Shown: positions 1 through 14,240, counted from the first letter of the stretch. The stretch: DNA of 64,000 nt from Hymenoscyphus infarciens (GCA_001414345.1 LLCB01000058.1:62001-126000), one strand, 5' to 3'. The notes: generated by a model from the letters alone, not told the origin. Numbers and translations: made by a program.

Positions 1-3000
1 AGAAGTAAGTTATTTTGACAAAGTATAGAGGTTGAGTATAACAAAACTAGAAATTTCTAGAAAGAGTTGGACAACTCCATAATTGGTGAATAAATCATAT
101 TAGTGCTTGTAGTAGACAAAGCTAGGGAAGAGAGAGAAAGTGGGAATGGTTAAGAAGAAATTACAAGTAAAACGAATTTTGCAACCTTGCCTCTCATATA
201 GTGGGAGTGAATTTACCAGTCAACAATCTTGGAGTATAGATATATGAGAGCTACCCATATCATTTTAAACTAAGAAAAGGGCAAGAGAGCGTAAAATGAA
301 AGTCATTAGGAAAGCCATCTAGATCATTTAGTACATAACTCAAACTACCTAAATAATGTTGGACTAGAATACAACTCGCTAGTAGAAAATACAGAGTAGA
401 AACTGTACCGAAGTCGCAATTATTTACGCAGTCATGACCAAGATGATGTGAGGAAATAGGAACAAAAACAATGAAGCTAGTCCAACTCAGACCTACAACA
501 AGAAATCAGATGGCAGAAGGTATAGTAGCAAGTACGAATTTCATCTCATCTTTGCTTAGCGACTCGGGTATTTCTGAAATCACAAAGTTCTCTGAGACAA
601 GGGAGTTAACAACAAAAGAAGACTGGTGGATATGTTCTTCTCATTTCTGCCACTGGTAAATTCTTCTCTTATGTTGGTATCAACAAGGAAAATGATAAAG
701 TGTGCAAATTGATCTGTGATTATTACATTGAAAACCACAAGGGACGAGAAAGCCTCCCCGTTTAGCACACATCGGGAAACGACACAAGGACATCTCTAAT
801 ACTAGTGTTTAGTGACTGGTTTGATTGTCGACAAGGCTTGCTTTCGAGGATTTCTAGCAAACCATTGCCAATTCCGGAGGGGATTTGAAACCCTTCTTGC
901 GACGTAGATTTCAAACACTTAGTTAGGCTAGGCAGTTTGACTTGATATCAAGAGGGTGGAAGGGAAAGCCCCTAATGTTTGAGGGCTATATGATCGCTGG
1001 CGCACCATAGAACAGGGCCTTTTGACGAATTAAAGCATTGGAATCACTCGCTAGAGGCCTTCCGACACTCATCTCATAAGATCGTGGATTAGGGGCTTTT
1101 CCTTCCACTCTCTTTAGAATTCCTTTATCGGAGTTCGGACTTGAAGAAACTTCTCTGATGAATGGAGTTTAGTAAAATCATGGTCTTGATTTAACAAGAA
1201 CAACCCTCCCTAAATCAAGACTTGCATACCAAAATTAATCAACAACATCAATCGTACCCATCCCATCTCCATCCCAAAAATACCAAAACCCTCACAAGCT
1301 TTTCTCTCATCACAACGCATGACCCAACCCCATCCCCAGCATGCATAATCATAAACCCCCAATCGGGTCCTCACCCCTCCCCTCATCCAAACCCTTAGAA
1401 CCAAAGAAAAGAAAGAAAAAAATCCCAACCAACAAGCCAAGCCCACTCTTTTAAAAAGAAATAAATCACGCATAAATCATCTCATCACACCCCTTGAACC
1501 CAACCAACATCGCCCCTCGTAAAAAAAAGGCAATTCATCCATCCAATCACGTGCCAAGAAAAACCCAACATCTCGGATTCCACCGTTACCTCCCGTCCCA
1601 TGTGTCTTTGTTGATAAGAGAGGGCCGATCGGTTGGGATTCTCTGGCCGTACTCGAGTATTCGGACCTTCTTCGCGGAACCCCTAGGGAAGTCACTATCC
1701 TAGGCTAGGCGCCATTAGGGGACCTCGGGGACATCGCTTCGAACCCGTTTCTTCATCCCACATCCCATCACCCATCACATCCCAGGACTAAACGGATATT
1801 GGTTCAGGGGAGAGAATCATATAGACAGGGCTTCTCCACATGCTCGTCGTGCGCGGAAGGTCTTCCGGATCACGCAACGTACCACACCACAGTTGGTGCA
1901 ACCTTACTTCTCTTCGTCTGTTCTTTTTTGGGGGTTGGTGGTTGGTGGTTGTTCTGGAAGGTTTGGTAAGGTTTACGGATAAATGGCATGCGTGGGGCAT
2001 GTTTGGGGGAAGGGATTAAACTGATGGGCTTGAGGAATTGATTGGGATTGATTGGGGGCTGGGGATTATGGAAAGTTGCGTCGATGAGACGATACTTTTT
2101 TGGACATTGGAATACAGTACCAGGTACGGAGGAAGGTAGCCTTTTGGTAAACGATGTGTTGATGAACATGGAGGGGGGAGGGGAGATTTTTTTGAGTTTG
2201 ATAATGGCTTAAATCCGGGGCAGAAAAAGAGCGCGTCGACGATCTGGGGAAACATAGGAGTGGTGGGGATTGTAGAATTGAGAAAGCTGAATCTCCTCAC
2301 TCTCTACTTCGAGATGATGGGTTATGATAGCAAGATGCTGCCGAGTTCGAAGTACGCGTTCCGTGTTTGAGTACGCATGAAATCAACTTCCACTCTCAGA
2401 GAAAGAAGCATATGAAAACATGCAGCAACGGAGGAAGTCGAAGGAAACGGTCGAGCGGCTTACTCAAACACTATGCTCTGCCGTCAATTCCAACAGCCAA
2501 GATAAAAACCTCACAACACCATTACAAAAGCCCAGAAACTCCAAACTCCAGCTTCAATTCTCCCATGAGATGCCCAACAAAAGAAGTGCATCACAACCCC
2601 CTGAAACACGGAGAATGTAAAGGTAAAACAACAACAACGGCCATTGTAGGATACTACTCTACTGCGATACATCTCAAAGGTACCAGTCTCGAACGACCTC
2701 CTCGCGTGCCCACTGCTCTGTTGCTGCCAGCACTGCATGTACGAAGGTCTTCCATCACCGGTAAAAAGCAAGTCCGTACGTAGTAATTGCAACCTCGACC
2801 GGTACAACAGCCCCACACAAAAACAAAAAGACGGGTCGGGTCTCTCACAAGAAGCCGACCTCGAACCACCTTGTTAACAAATAAAAGGATTGTGGAAAAT
2901 GGCAATCTTTTTATCCTTCCGTCCCACCCGTCTTTCATACTCTATCATGTCAAAGACATAGCATTCGAAACTTGGCCGGTGGAAAAGTTTCCATGGACGT

Positions 3001-3187
3001 GATTGATGGTAATAATTCTTCAACGGCTAGGTAGTTCCTTATTCCCAAATGATAAGGTAAGATAACGCGTGGCACAGCGACACAAGCGTGCAAAGTGAAG
3101 GGAGAACTAAAAAAATGGGTATACGTATCTCACCCTCTCATTTTCTGAGGGGTTAGTTAGGTGCACCATAGGCATGCCGATTTAACT
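1..3187. other. Gene-free left flank
   Basis: I see no supportable gene here. Open frames are short, overlap on both strands and carry no recognisable domain. The only structure that stands out is an imperfect inverted repeat at 951-976 and 1088-1113, listed separately. Confidence 0.6.
951..1113. repeat. 26-bp inverted repeat with 111-bp spacer
   Basis: The arms at 951-976 and 1088-1113 are reverse complements at 24 of 26 positions, and both differences are transitions. The spacer has no open frame of note. This could be a small MITE relic or a hairpin. No flanking target-site duplication was recognised. Confidence 0.6.
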
Positions 3188-5174
3188 GAGCCCGAGCCTT
3201 AGGAGGGCTAGGTTATAATGTTATAACCAGCCCTCCTAAGGGCTATATAACTCGTCTAACGTTAGTATAACCACGTCGCCTTTTAAGCTTTGTTAGCGTG
3301 TAGGTATTACGTGAAGAACTGGCCTTTAACGGTATTAAAAGAAACGTGACTAAAAAGACTAAAACCTATAATACGTACTTTTAGTATATAATAAATTAAA
3401 AACCATCTACTTTTAGTATTTAATAGACTAAAAGTCCTCTTTTATATAATATTTCTAATTAACTAATTATTTATTTATATGCTTTTAGTCTATTATAGAC
3501 TAAAAACCACCTACTTTTAGTCTATTATAGACTAGAAACTATCTACTTTTAGTATATAATAGACTAAAAGTCCTCTTTTATATAACCTTTCTAATAAATT
3601 AATTATTTATTTATATGCTTTTAGTCTATTATAGACTAAAAACCACCTACTTTTAGTCTATTATAGACTAGAAACTATCTACTTTTAGTATATAATAGAC
3701 TAAAAGTCCTCTTTTATATAACCTTTCTAATAAATTAATTATTTATTTATATGCTTTTAGTCTATTATAGACTAAAAACCACCTACTTTTAGTCTATTAT
3801 AGACTAGAAACTATCTACTTTTAGTATATAATAGACTAAAAGTCCTCTTTTATATAACCTTTCTAATAAATTAATTATTTATTTATATACTTTTAGTCTA
3901 TTATAGACTAAAAACCACCTACTTTTAGTCTATTATAGACTAAAAACCACTTACTTTTAGTCTATAATAGACTAAAAGTCCTCTTTTACATAATCTTTCT
4001 AATTAACTAGGTATTTATTTATATACTTTTAGTCTATTATAGACTAAAAACCACCTACTTTTAGCCTATAATAGACTAAAAGTCCTCTTTTATATAATCT
4101 TTCTAATTAACTAATTATTTATTTATATGCTTTTAGTCTATTATAGACTAAAAACCACCTACTTTTAGTCTATTATAGACTAGAAACTATCTACTTTTAG
4201 TCTATAATAGACTAAAAGTCCTCTTTTATATAATCTTTCTAATTAACTAATTATTTATTTATATACTTTTAGTCTATTATATACTAGAAACTATCTACTT
4301 TTAGTCTATAATAGACTAAAAGTCCTCTTTTATATAACCTTTCTAATAAATTAATTATTTATTTATATACTTTTAGTCTATTATAGACTAAAAACCACCT
4401 ACTTTTAATCTATTATAGACTAAAAACCACCTACTTTTAGTCTATTATAGACTAAAAACCACTTACTTTTAGTCTATAATAGACTAAAAGTCCTCTTTTA
4501 TATAACCTTTCTAATTAACTAATTATTTATTTATATGCTTTTAGTCTATTATATACTAGAAACTATCTAATTTTAGTATATAATAGACTAAAAGTCCTCT
4601 TTAATATAATCCTTTTACTTAATTACTTATTATTTATATACCTTTAGTATATAATAGACTAAAAGTTCTCTTTAATATAATCTTTTTAATTATTTAATTA
4701 TTTAATTATATATCTTTCGTCTATTATAGACAAAAGACTACCTACTTTTAGTCTATAATAGACTAAAAACCATCTACTTTTAGTATAGAATAGACTAAAA
4801 GTCTTCTTTAAACTAATGTTTTCAAATACTTAATTAAGTACTTATATACTTCTAGTTTATTAATTATTTAAAATATAAATCTTTTATTCTATTATATATT
4901 AAATATCTCTAGAACTTATCTCTTTTAAGCCTTCTACTCTATTATCTACTAAACGTATATATAGAAATATATATTTAATTAAATAATATATAATACTTTT
5001 TAGTCCTTTTAGTTACGTTTCTTTTAATACTATTAAAGGCTGATTTTACATATAATACCTATATACTAATAAAGCTTAAAAGGTAACGTGGTTATACCGA
5101 CGTTAGATAAGTTATATAGCTCTTAGGAGGGCTAGTTATAATATTATAACCTAGCCCTCCTAAGGCTCGGGCTC
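3188..5174. mobile_element. Foldback/MITE-like element with long TIRs and internal palindromic tandem array
   Basis: The ends are inverted copies of each other: GAGCCCGAGCC at 3188-3198 matches GGCTCGGGCTC at 5164-5174, and similarity continues inward for about 185 bp on each side. Arm differences are almost all transitions, which fits RIP or deamination. Each terminus is itself a near-palindrome (CTTAGGAGGGCT ... AGCCCTCCTAAG with TTATAA inside). Between the arms, about 3380-4860, lie roughly ten copies of a variable-length (about 100-170 bp) AT-rich unit that repeats the palindrome CTTTTAGTCTATTATAGACT one to four times per unit. No transposase frame is present, so it would be non-autonomous. 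No clear target-site duplication was found. Confidence 0.75.
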
Positions 5175-8100
5175 GCTTCTTTTTATATACCTGTGGTGCT
5201 TGGGTTTAGGTGTTCTTCCAATTCCGCATATGAGGGCGTGGTCCAGGAGGTCCCTGAACGTCAGACGGGAATCCTTCCCGTCCTGGATCTTTGGAGCGAT
5301 AATGGAACATTCTTTTCCCCCCTCTCTCACAACACGGGTGAGAGACGTTAAATATTTCCCATTACGGAAATTGGTGCAATTTTCCTTGCATATTAAATAA
5401 GCACAATTTGTGTGACTTAGAGTGCTGGATTTCATTGGAGTAAAAATGTATTCGAGTTCCCAAAACCCCGATTTTGGGCTATTATTTTGAAGGCGAAATT
5501 TTTGTTGGAATTGTTTTTGGGGGCATCTGAGCTTATAGAAGATAATAATTACTAACCGCACAAGTGCTGAACTTGCTCGAGTAGTGAAATTAACTTTCAC
5601 AGTAGTAAGAACAAGAAAAACAAAGCCTAGTTCCTTTGATGAAAAAAGTAGATAGAAAAACCCCCTCCCCATCTTTCGCTTCTATCAAACTCAATTCCCC
5701 AAAATTGAAGCTTAAAGCACCTCCCTATATCTCTTCCGTACCGCGATGCCGTACCGCACAGATAGGTATACAACATAATGAAAAAGACACAATAACAACA
5801 ATACTTAGAACCCGTATAGTATAGATATCAGTCAAGTTTAACCCGCCTAATAAACCCATAGGAGTGTGATAGACTATACTTAATATAAACGGAGTCACAT
5901 CTTTATTGTAGCACTCTTATATAAAACGGTATATTAAAAAAATTACCTAGGCTCGTTACCTAAGAATAAAATACGACTCTACGAGAAGTATATACTCCTA
6001 TCTACTCTTATTAGAGGCTATAGGAACCTCTTCGCTTCGGAGGTATAGCTAGGCATAGTATAGTATAGTATAACGTAAGAGAATCCCTTTTCTCTTTTCC
6101 TTTTTCAGTTTTAAGAAAAGTCTAGATCTTTTAGATAGTACTCTACTAGCCCCCCTCCTCTCTATATTAATTCTAACAGCTAGAAACCTTAAGATCGTGC
6201 GAGTGTTATACTAAGAAAAGAAGGTTCGGGTTTAACGTTTATTTGAGAGAGAGGGGGGGGGAGTAGGACGAACGTGGTACTTCTAGCCGTTTTTTTTTGT
6301 CTTAAACATTCTTGTTTCAGAATCTAAAAAACCCCCACTATTTTCCCCCTCAATGTCGTATCTCGGAAGTATTATCTGTCAAGACTCAAGAAATCGAGAT
6401 GAATACAATGCCAGGCAGTAAGTAGTAATAAGCAATATACTAAGATTACTAGTACGCACGGAATAAATTCCGCTCTACTCTGCGAAAATAGAGATCCCAA
6501 GTCTGTCTCACTCACTTACTCAGGCCAAGGCTGAGAAAATAAAATAAAATACCTGTTTGCGGTAATTATTTCGAGTAGTATATAGGTACTCTGTACGGAG
6601 AGACGGGGGGAAAAAAGCCCAAAGGGCCAAAGGGGACATTTTCTCGTACTGTAGCAAATTAACTAACTCGGGTAGATGTTCCGTACCAAAGAAAGAGGGA
6701 ACCTGATACTTATCACATCTGATTCGCTCCAATCATTTTATGGAAGGAGCCGAAAAAGACACACGGCTCCAAACTTCACGATCAGATTGAAACCCGACAA
6801 GTTTGGCAAGTTTTTGCTGACTTGGCTTCGGATCTCTTGTGAGCCGTGAAAAAAAGGTGTAGGGAAAACATTGACCATGTGTTTGAATTGGTCGTTTCTG
6901 TTTTGGCGGCTGAAGCTCCGGAGGTGAGGTGTGGGGTGACAGAAAGAGGGGTTGTCTTGACCGGGTCCTAAACTGGATAACTTGCAAACACCTGTTTGTT
7001 ACCTGTTACCTGTTGCGGAACAGGAATTGCATGAGGAATTTCAGCCTTGTAACTTTGCGCACGTATCTGCACAGTAGCCGCGAGGTTGAAAGGGTCCAGA
7101 AACGCAATGCTCGCCTCAAGGTATCAGTTCCTTCGGTAGTTGTGTGATGTGCATGCTTGGATGGCACAGCAGAGACACGCATTCCGTGGCTTCATCCTCC
7201 CGAAGTTGGTGTGGTCGATACGATACCATCTTGGAATCCTCATCTATCCAAAGAGGATCTATAGATGCCTGTATTCGTGGGCAGCTATCATTGCTGGTGT
7301 TTGAAGGAGTTTTGGGAGGATGTTGCCACACAATGATACTGTCCGTCTGGAATGGGAGTTTCCAAGCGCATGGCAATATTTGCCGTCAAGCAATGGCGAG
7401 AAGATCCAATACAGAACCCCATCACTCAATATTGGGATCATGGTACTTGATAGGCTTCCACAGATTGCTGGAAATCCAACGAACATCGTGGAGATTGCCG
7501 CGCAGTCGCACGAATCGAGTGGAATCGCTGAAGGAAGGAAATGTTTATCGAACGCCACCCTGACCGAGTGCTCTTGGAGGCCACCTACCGCCACCAAACT
7601 CAAGACCAACGAACAACAAAAAGAGTCGCATTTTTTTTTTGGAGTCATCGTCGTCATGCGCGCAAGAGAGGCACCCGACTCAGCCTTCTCAATTCTGCGC
7701 AATGCAGTCCTGTAAGTACCGACCGGCATTTGCAAAGTCTAAAAGACAAGATGATTCGGGTTCGCCATGCCATGCAATCAAGCGCAGCAACGGTAATGCC
7801 GGAGGCAGACTTCGCGCTGTTCCTCGCCTCCCACGATGATGCCTCTCCGTAAAATGACATGCAAACTATGAAGTACTTTACCGGCCTGGATGCCTCAGCT
7901 GCGGAATCTGAAAAGCATATTTGATTCCCCAAAACATGGATGGTCGCGATGGCGTTGAGCGAGGATGACGATCGATAGAGTGATCCGCGGCGAGGACGGC
8001 CTGGCGAGATTTGAAGTGCCAATCCATCGCGAGCACGGCTGTTCATCGTCATGACAGGTCCACGGCCCAGCCCAGGGAAAATTGGAAGAGAATTGAAGGA

Positions 8101-11100
8101 GTAGAAGAAAATGTAACAATTGGTGAGTCTGTCCGCGCTTATTCAGGGAGGCTTCGTAAGTAAGCTCGCCGAAGCTATTGACCAACCGCCATCCTCTCCT
8201 TACAAACTCTCCTCTTCGGAGAGTCCCGCTGCCGTCTTTTACTAGGCTAGGTACTTAGCCAGCTGCTACTTTGGTACTTACCCGCGTGCGGCGTAAAATA
8301 AGGAGCGGGATTCTCTAGTGTGGGATGAAGGTACAGTATCTGTGTATCTTTCGCCTGTTGGTTCATTGACACACGAATGGTAGCGAAAATAATCCTCTCC
8401 TATGCACCGAAGTCTCTCGAAATCTGGAGGTATCAGCGCTATCTAAAAAAACAACAACGATGGGACGGCACGTGATCGGAGTGGGGGTTAGCGATAGCAT
8501 GGATTGGAGGTAGCACCGCCTCTGTGAATCAGCTCGAGCGTTGAAATCTCCCAAGAGCCGCTCCGGCATTGAAATCGGGCATTTCTTTGTGTCTCTGCTC
8601 TGCTCTGCTCGAGGGAGGGTCCGAGAGAGAAGATACAAAGGACAAAAACGTCCGTTAGCCAGCGACTCAGCCGTGTACAGGTCAGGTGTACAGGTCAGGT
8701 GGTGGAGTGGATGATTCCAATTAACCATTTGGTGATTGAGTTCGACTTACGGGGCAAGACGTGCTAGCTCCAGGCTTGGAAAGGCTATTGACTGGGTATG
8801 AGGCTCTCTGAAGAGACGTAAATTTGGTACTCTACGGCCCGGGCGGTACTCAAGTCACTCACTCTCTGAAGCGCTGATTCGATCGATTATTAGTTCAATT
8901 CTCTGTACGCGCTATAAAGTGACACAACATAGTAGTATTCGCTTTCAGGTCAAAGGAGTCGGTTACACTTCTGCTGCCGTGCTCGCTTGTAGCTAACGCA
9001 CAGGAGAGTAAGAGACCAAAGGGGTTTGTTTAATTTATCGAGTCGTACTTTGTATACTAGGCCCTAATACCTGGGTGGTCTGTCTACTCGTAAAAGTTAG
9101 AATAGTCTAGGAGAGCAGGGTGACATACAAGTGTATTCAGCCATATCAGCCTTATCAGGAATTTAATATCGAAGACACACCTCGTCTCTCCGAAAGGGGT
9201 TGCAACGGGTTAGAACCGGACCTTTTGAGTACGGAGGTAACTCTATCTTGACTATGCTATATATATCCCTATCTCTTTACTCTCTACATAAACGTTAAAC
9301 CTGAACCTTATTTTTTGGTCCAACACCCGCACGATTTCAAGGTTCCCAGCTGTCAAAAATAACATTTATTTAGAGGGGGAAGCATCGAGATGAAAATCCT
9401 CACTCGCTCAGGCACCTCCCCTCCGCCCCCCAATTGAGTTGTAGTATGTGCCATGTCACCCTAAATAGTCAATGGTCTTCCAGGTTCAGTGGATTCAGGA
9501 ACCTGTCAAGCCCCGCAAATCGGGAGCAGTGGCAGCACAGGGAGCTTCCTAGGAGCCCCCGTCGAAGATCAGGGGTTGCCTCTGGCTATCCCCAGCTGCC
9601 CAACACCATTGGTCTTTTTATAAGTAGGTACCGCCAAAAGAGGCCGTGACGTTCAGTGGCCACGAAAAGTCTCTCAGGCGAAAAGGTTGATCTCTGTCTG
9701 CTTCTCACACAGAGTTCACCGTTCACCGAGTATAGACTTTTCGCTGGCAAACCCAAACTATACGTACTTACTATACTTACGTAGCAGTCCGTACCTGCCG
9801 AAGCAATATTTGCTGTAGCCGGTAGTCGAGTAGTGTGATGGACTCACTCGGAAACAGCGACTAGCTAAGCTAAGCTAAGCCAACTCTAAGCTCTGTTGAG
9901 CAACGTATCACATCCTCTTTTCAGTTACACGGACTCTAGCTAGCCGACACGCTGGAGATTAGCACGCTCGGTGGGCTCAGGCTGGACTCGAATCACTCGA
10001 ATCACTCGAATCACTCGATTTTGCGGACTGGACTGGACTGTTAGTTGCCTAGTGACCAGTCGCGGCACGTCTTGACTCTTCAACCCTTCAACCAACCTCC
10101 AGGGTTCAAGACTTCCAGAGACTTGCTTCCTTGGGCCACAGAGCCCGACAGGTGCCGCCCGTCGTCCCCCGCTCCACGACGCTGAAAGGTTGAGAACGCG
10201 ATGCTGCGTCCTTCTGCGTCCTTCTGCTTCTGCCTCTCCTCCGCGTTGTTGGGTTGTAGGGTTGTATGGCTCCCGGGTTCTTGCTAGACTGCTTCGGCAT
10301 TCTCGTCCTCCTCTCTTCACTGGTGGTCAAACCAACCCCGGACCAACGCCAATCAAATCAGCCTTGGAGGTGGCTATATTGACTATATATCCCCTGTCAT
10401 AAATCAACTCCCCCACCCTCACCTCACCGGCTTCTCACACGCGCGCGCCCCTCCATCATCCCCCTGGTCGTCGTTGTGGGTGGACGACGTCTGCTTCACT
10501 TGGTGCAGGCAGTCTCTGCACACTGCAACTGCACACTGCACACTGCACGCTACACGCTACACCTGCCGTGCTCTCTGTCGGATGGAGCTCGAGTCGTTCC
10601 ATTCATCGTTGAGCTTGGTCTAATACGACCTCGTATGTGGGTCGTCTGTGGGTCGTCTGTGGGTCCGTAACGGGGACTTTTTCTCTCCTCGACCTGCATT
10701 AGGTCGGAGGAGGGTCCCAGCCGCTTGGCCTCTTTCGACCCTTTTTGGGATGCTCCTCTCCTCTCCTAATCCTCCCCTTCCCCCTCCACCCCTGCTCAGA
10801 CCCGCAGACCCGCTTGTCACTGGCCCACTGGCCCACTGCACCACTGGCCACCCTCTGGACCTTCTTGGTGTGCCTGTCATTCATGCTCTCCTGGTCGGAG
10901 CCCCAGCTTGGCTTTCCCCAGCAATATCTCTCCTATATGCAATAAGTCTTCTTACTGGTCTACTCTATACCACGTCTCCATTTTGGTAGAAAGCCTCTCA
11001 TTTATTATCTCACCCTTCCCCTCGATTCCTCACTTTTGCTCCCTCTTTCGGCCCATTCTCGTCCAGACTCTCTTTTTGATATTTTCCCCTCCTTCCTTCA

Positions 11101-11402
11101 GACCAGAACCATTTCTTCATCTTCTCCCGCAAAGTATGTCCTTATGAAACTGGAATCACCTCCTCTTACGGGCCGTCGCGACTCAAGCCGTCGAAACAAC
11201 AAACGTGCTCGGAACCCAAATCTTCCACTTCGACGACGAATAGACTCCCGAATTGTACATCGAAACCAGTCGCTCGGGCTGGTGTCTACTTGAGTGGAAC
11301 TTCTTTTTGTTCTATTAGGATAATTGGAGGACGCCTGGCAATCTATAACTATATCGACGAGTAAGGGGTTTTTGCTGCGAGCAGCTCCCAACTATATACG
11401 CC
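5175..11402. other. Long region without recognisable gene
   Basis: Open frames occur on both strands, most densely at about 7100-8200 where three to five frames overlap, but none shows a known motif, convincing splice structure or signal peptide. AT-rich low-complexity stretches lie at 5820-6500. A 9-bp direct repeat (GAATCACTC, three copies) lies at about 9989-10016. The last 500 bp are CT-rich and probably form the promoter and leader of the receptor gene that starts at 11403. Confidence 0.55.
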
Positions 11403-13195
11403 ATGTCGAACGGAACAAAATCACCATTTCAGGGCGGATGCCTAGCCCCGTTTCTTCAAGAAGATCTATTCCCTTCTGGTGGATGTATGTGCTTTTCAAT
11501 TGCAATGTGAATGGCGCGTGCTAATAAGATGTAGTTGTCAAAGGTCGATTTTGTTCTTCAACTCTCGGACCCTCATGCTGTCTTCCTTGTCCACAGGCAG
11601 AATGGTTATATCCAGATAACTTTACTACCATCACACAAACAGCAAACTGGATCAATGTAGTATCATTGGTTGCAGTCGCATTTTTATTAGTTTCCTTTGC
11701 AGTTCTACCCGTCGAGAAAACCCATCGCCATTACCTCAGTATATGTTTGGCGGTTGGGGTTAGCTTGATGAATGTAAGTGGTTAACTCTTCTCTTCATCT
11801 TTATTCCATACCGTCTGGGACTGGTAATTAGTAATTACACGGGCAATTGGATGTTCAATCCTCCTTTGAGCTGTCATGGGTGTATATCACAGCATCTACT
11901 AACTGTTCACAGCTCGGCTTCATCGTTCCTTTAGGCGCCAAACCAAAACAATGTTTCAACGAAATCACGCCAAATGACATGTCGAGTAATGTATCATGCG
12001 CATTATCTGGAGCGTTCTTGATTGCGGGAGGTTGGGCGGGAGTGATGTGGGTATTCTTACGCGCCGTCGCACTTCATCTTCAAATCTGTTGGCAAATGAT
12101 CATCGGAAAAACTTTCATGTGGGGTGCGCTGGCTGCTGGATGGGGAATTCCAGCAGTAGGATTAACTGTCGCGTTGGTCTTCAGTGGTGTTTCGTTTCGA
12201 TTTGGCGACACTTGCCATATCAACCACACCAACAGCTTGGCAGACCTCTGGATTCCATTGTTAGTCTTCGCTGGCGTCACCGTCATCATTCAATTCGGAA
12301 CGTTTGGATACTGCATCAAGGTCTACCTTCAGTCTCTTGCCGATGACTCCACGACAACCGACACTTCAGGATTACCATCATACACCAACAGTGTGCGAGG
12401 AACGATTTCCCCCAAACAAGCTTACCGAAGAGTCAGAAGAGTCATTGAGCTCCAATGGAGAGGTATCGCGATTGTTATTTTGATCATTGCTGATGTCGTC
12501 TTCTTCGCCATTGTATTTGTCTTTATGGATAACACCGAAATGAGTCTGGTCAAGAACCCGGAGAGATCCTTGCCTTGGCTGCGGTGCCTAGTTCTAGCAG
12601 GAGGAGACAAGAACAAGTGTCTATCATTGACCTCCAGTCTCGTCGTCAATGAAGCCACCATCACTGCTGTTCTTCTACTTCTTTCTGTAAGTTCCACTCA
12701 CCCACCTGCGTCGGTCACGTGTACTAATTCCTTCTCCAGCTCAACGGTGTTTGGTGTCTCTTCCTCCTCGGCCGTATCTCCATGTTCACTGGCTGGTACG
12801 ACCTCCTTCGCAGACGCGTCAAGCCCGACACCGAATTCGTCAGCGCTGATGTCCGCCAATTCAAAAATACACCCGATTCCTATGAGATGCTTTCAAAGGA
12901 TCGGGAAATGAACAAAAGCCCCGAACCCTACCAACAACCATATCAACAAGCTTACCCCATCTCACCTAACCCAATATCACCCATATCACCTGCACTCACA
13001 AAAAGCGGTCGCGAAACCCCGGATTACTTCGGTCGCGAAGCAAGATATAAATCTCCCTCTCGCTCTTTTAGTTCACCCAAGCCACCGCTGGGTGGTTCTA
13101 TGAGAACGCAAACTGCTAGTTGGGATTCTACGAGTACGCATGCTCAGCCTACCTATTACGCTGGCATGGATCCGTTGGCTATGAATAAGATATGA
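11403..13195 (+). CDS. Seven-transmembrane G-protein-coupled receptor-like protein
   Basis: Four exons fit phase and splice signals: 11403-11484, 11535-11773, 11913-12686 and 12740-13195, giving 516 aa. Introns start GTATGT or GTAAGT, and CTAAT or CTAAC branch points are visible. The extracellular N-terminus is Cys-rich (C13, C34, C42, C43, C46), a pattern I associate with the fungal class of weakly secretin/frizzled-like 7TM receptors. Hydrophobic helices lie at about 67-87, 92-113, 136-160, 175-199, 218-244, 290-312 and 352-379. The acidic, Pro/Gln/Ser-rich tail after about residue 380 is cytosolic by the usual topology. The start was chosen as the first ATG giving the conserved N-terminal Cys block; the frame is open upstream without another ATG. 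Ligand and G-protein partner cannot be read from the sequence. Confidence 0.85.
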
Positions 13196-13857
13196 TATGA
13201 TTTTGATTTGTTTTTGATGGATGGTTTTTTAATACTTCCTCTTATTTTTTTTTATTTGCTCGCGCTTTAGCGTCTTCTTTCTCATTTACTGTTTATATTA
13301 TGTCTACATATGTTTCTTCTGTTGTATTAAAAGACAGAGGATGGGCGGTGGGTGGCGTGGGCTGGTGTATCTACATTTTGATCTGTAGGGTGTTTTGGGA
13401 ATCAAAAAGCTTCGGATGTGATGAATACTAGATGAATTGGGGGGATTCTTTTGGGGATTCTTTTGGGGATATTCTGGACGGAAAGGAAGGATATAGGAAG
13501 GAAGGGTATGGGAAGGAAAGCCACATGGCACAAACAAGGCTTGGGAACCCTAAGTCGAGACAACTTGATTTTGAAGATGCCTCCGTAGATATGAGTGGGT
13601 GGATCCTTGATCGACGGTTAAACTCTCCACGAGAGGACCGGATTATTTTATGGGGGGAGGGATATAATTGGGGCTTACCTACCTCTCTCTCTCACACATA
13701 CTCGAGATGAGAGGGGGAAGAGGAAGGAAATTTAAAAAAGTTTAAAATATCTCTACGGTCTACCTCGTTGTTATCGTTTGATGTTCTTCGTTTGATGTTC
13801 TTCGTTTAGTGTTCTTCGTTTGGTGGTGTTGCCGTCCCCCATTTGGCCTTTGCGTTA

Positions 13858-14240
13858 CTTCTCTCATTCTCTCTCTCACTCTCACTTTTTCACTCTCTCA
13901 CTCACTTTCATTCTCACTCTCACTTTCATTCTCACTTACTCTTACTCTCTCTTACTCTCATTCTCACTTACTTTCACTCTCTCTCACACACACTCTCTCT
14001 CACACACACTCTCTCTCACTCTCTTACACTTACTCTTACTTACTTTCACTCTCTCTCATACTTACTCTTACTTACTTTTACTCTCTCTTATACTTACTCT
14101 CACTCTTATTCTCTCTCTCTCTCTCTCTCATTCTCTCTCTCTTTTTTTTTTTGCGACAAATCCAACTCAATTCAATTCAATTCAATTCAATTTAATTCGA
14201 TTTAATTCAATTCAATTCAATTCAATTCAATTCAATTCAA
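13858..14240. repeat. CT-rich microsatellite followed by ATTCA pentanucleotide array
   Basis: From 13858 to about 14140 the strand is almost entirely C and T with CTCTCA, CTCTTA and ACTT variants. From about 14165 to 14238 it changes to repeats of ATTCA with a few point variants. The purine/pyrimidine asymmetry could allow triplex formation, but nothing shows a function. Confidence 0.9.

Noticed and set aside
2367..2783. 138-codon frame
   Set aside because: No known motif, an overlapping minus-strand frame of similar length, and no leader-like sequence.
5160..5672. 170-codon minus-strand frame beside the foldback element
   Set aside because: It begins in intergenic DNA and ends inside the terminal inverted repeat. 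No domain; not a transposase.
7100..8200. Several overlapping frames of 100-158 codons on both strands
   Set aside because: No frame has a recognisable motif, splice structure or clear start context, and the antisense frames are equally long. Probably chance openness in GC-richer DNA.
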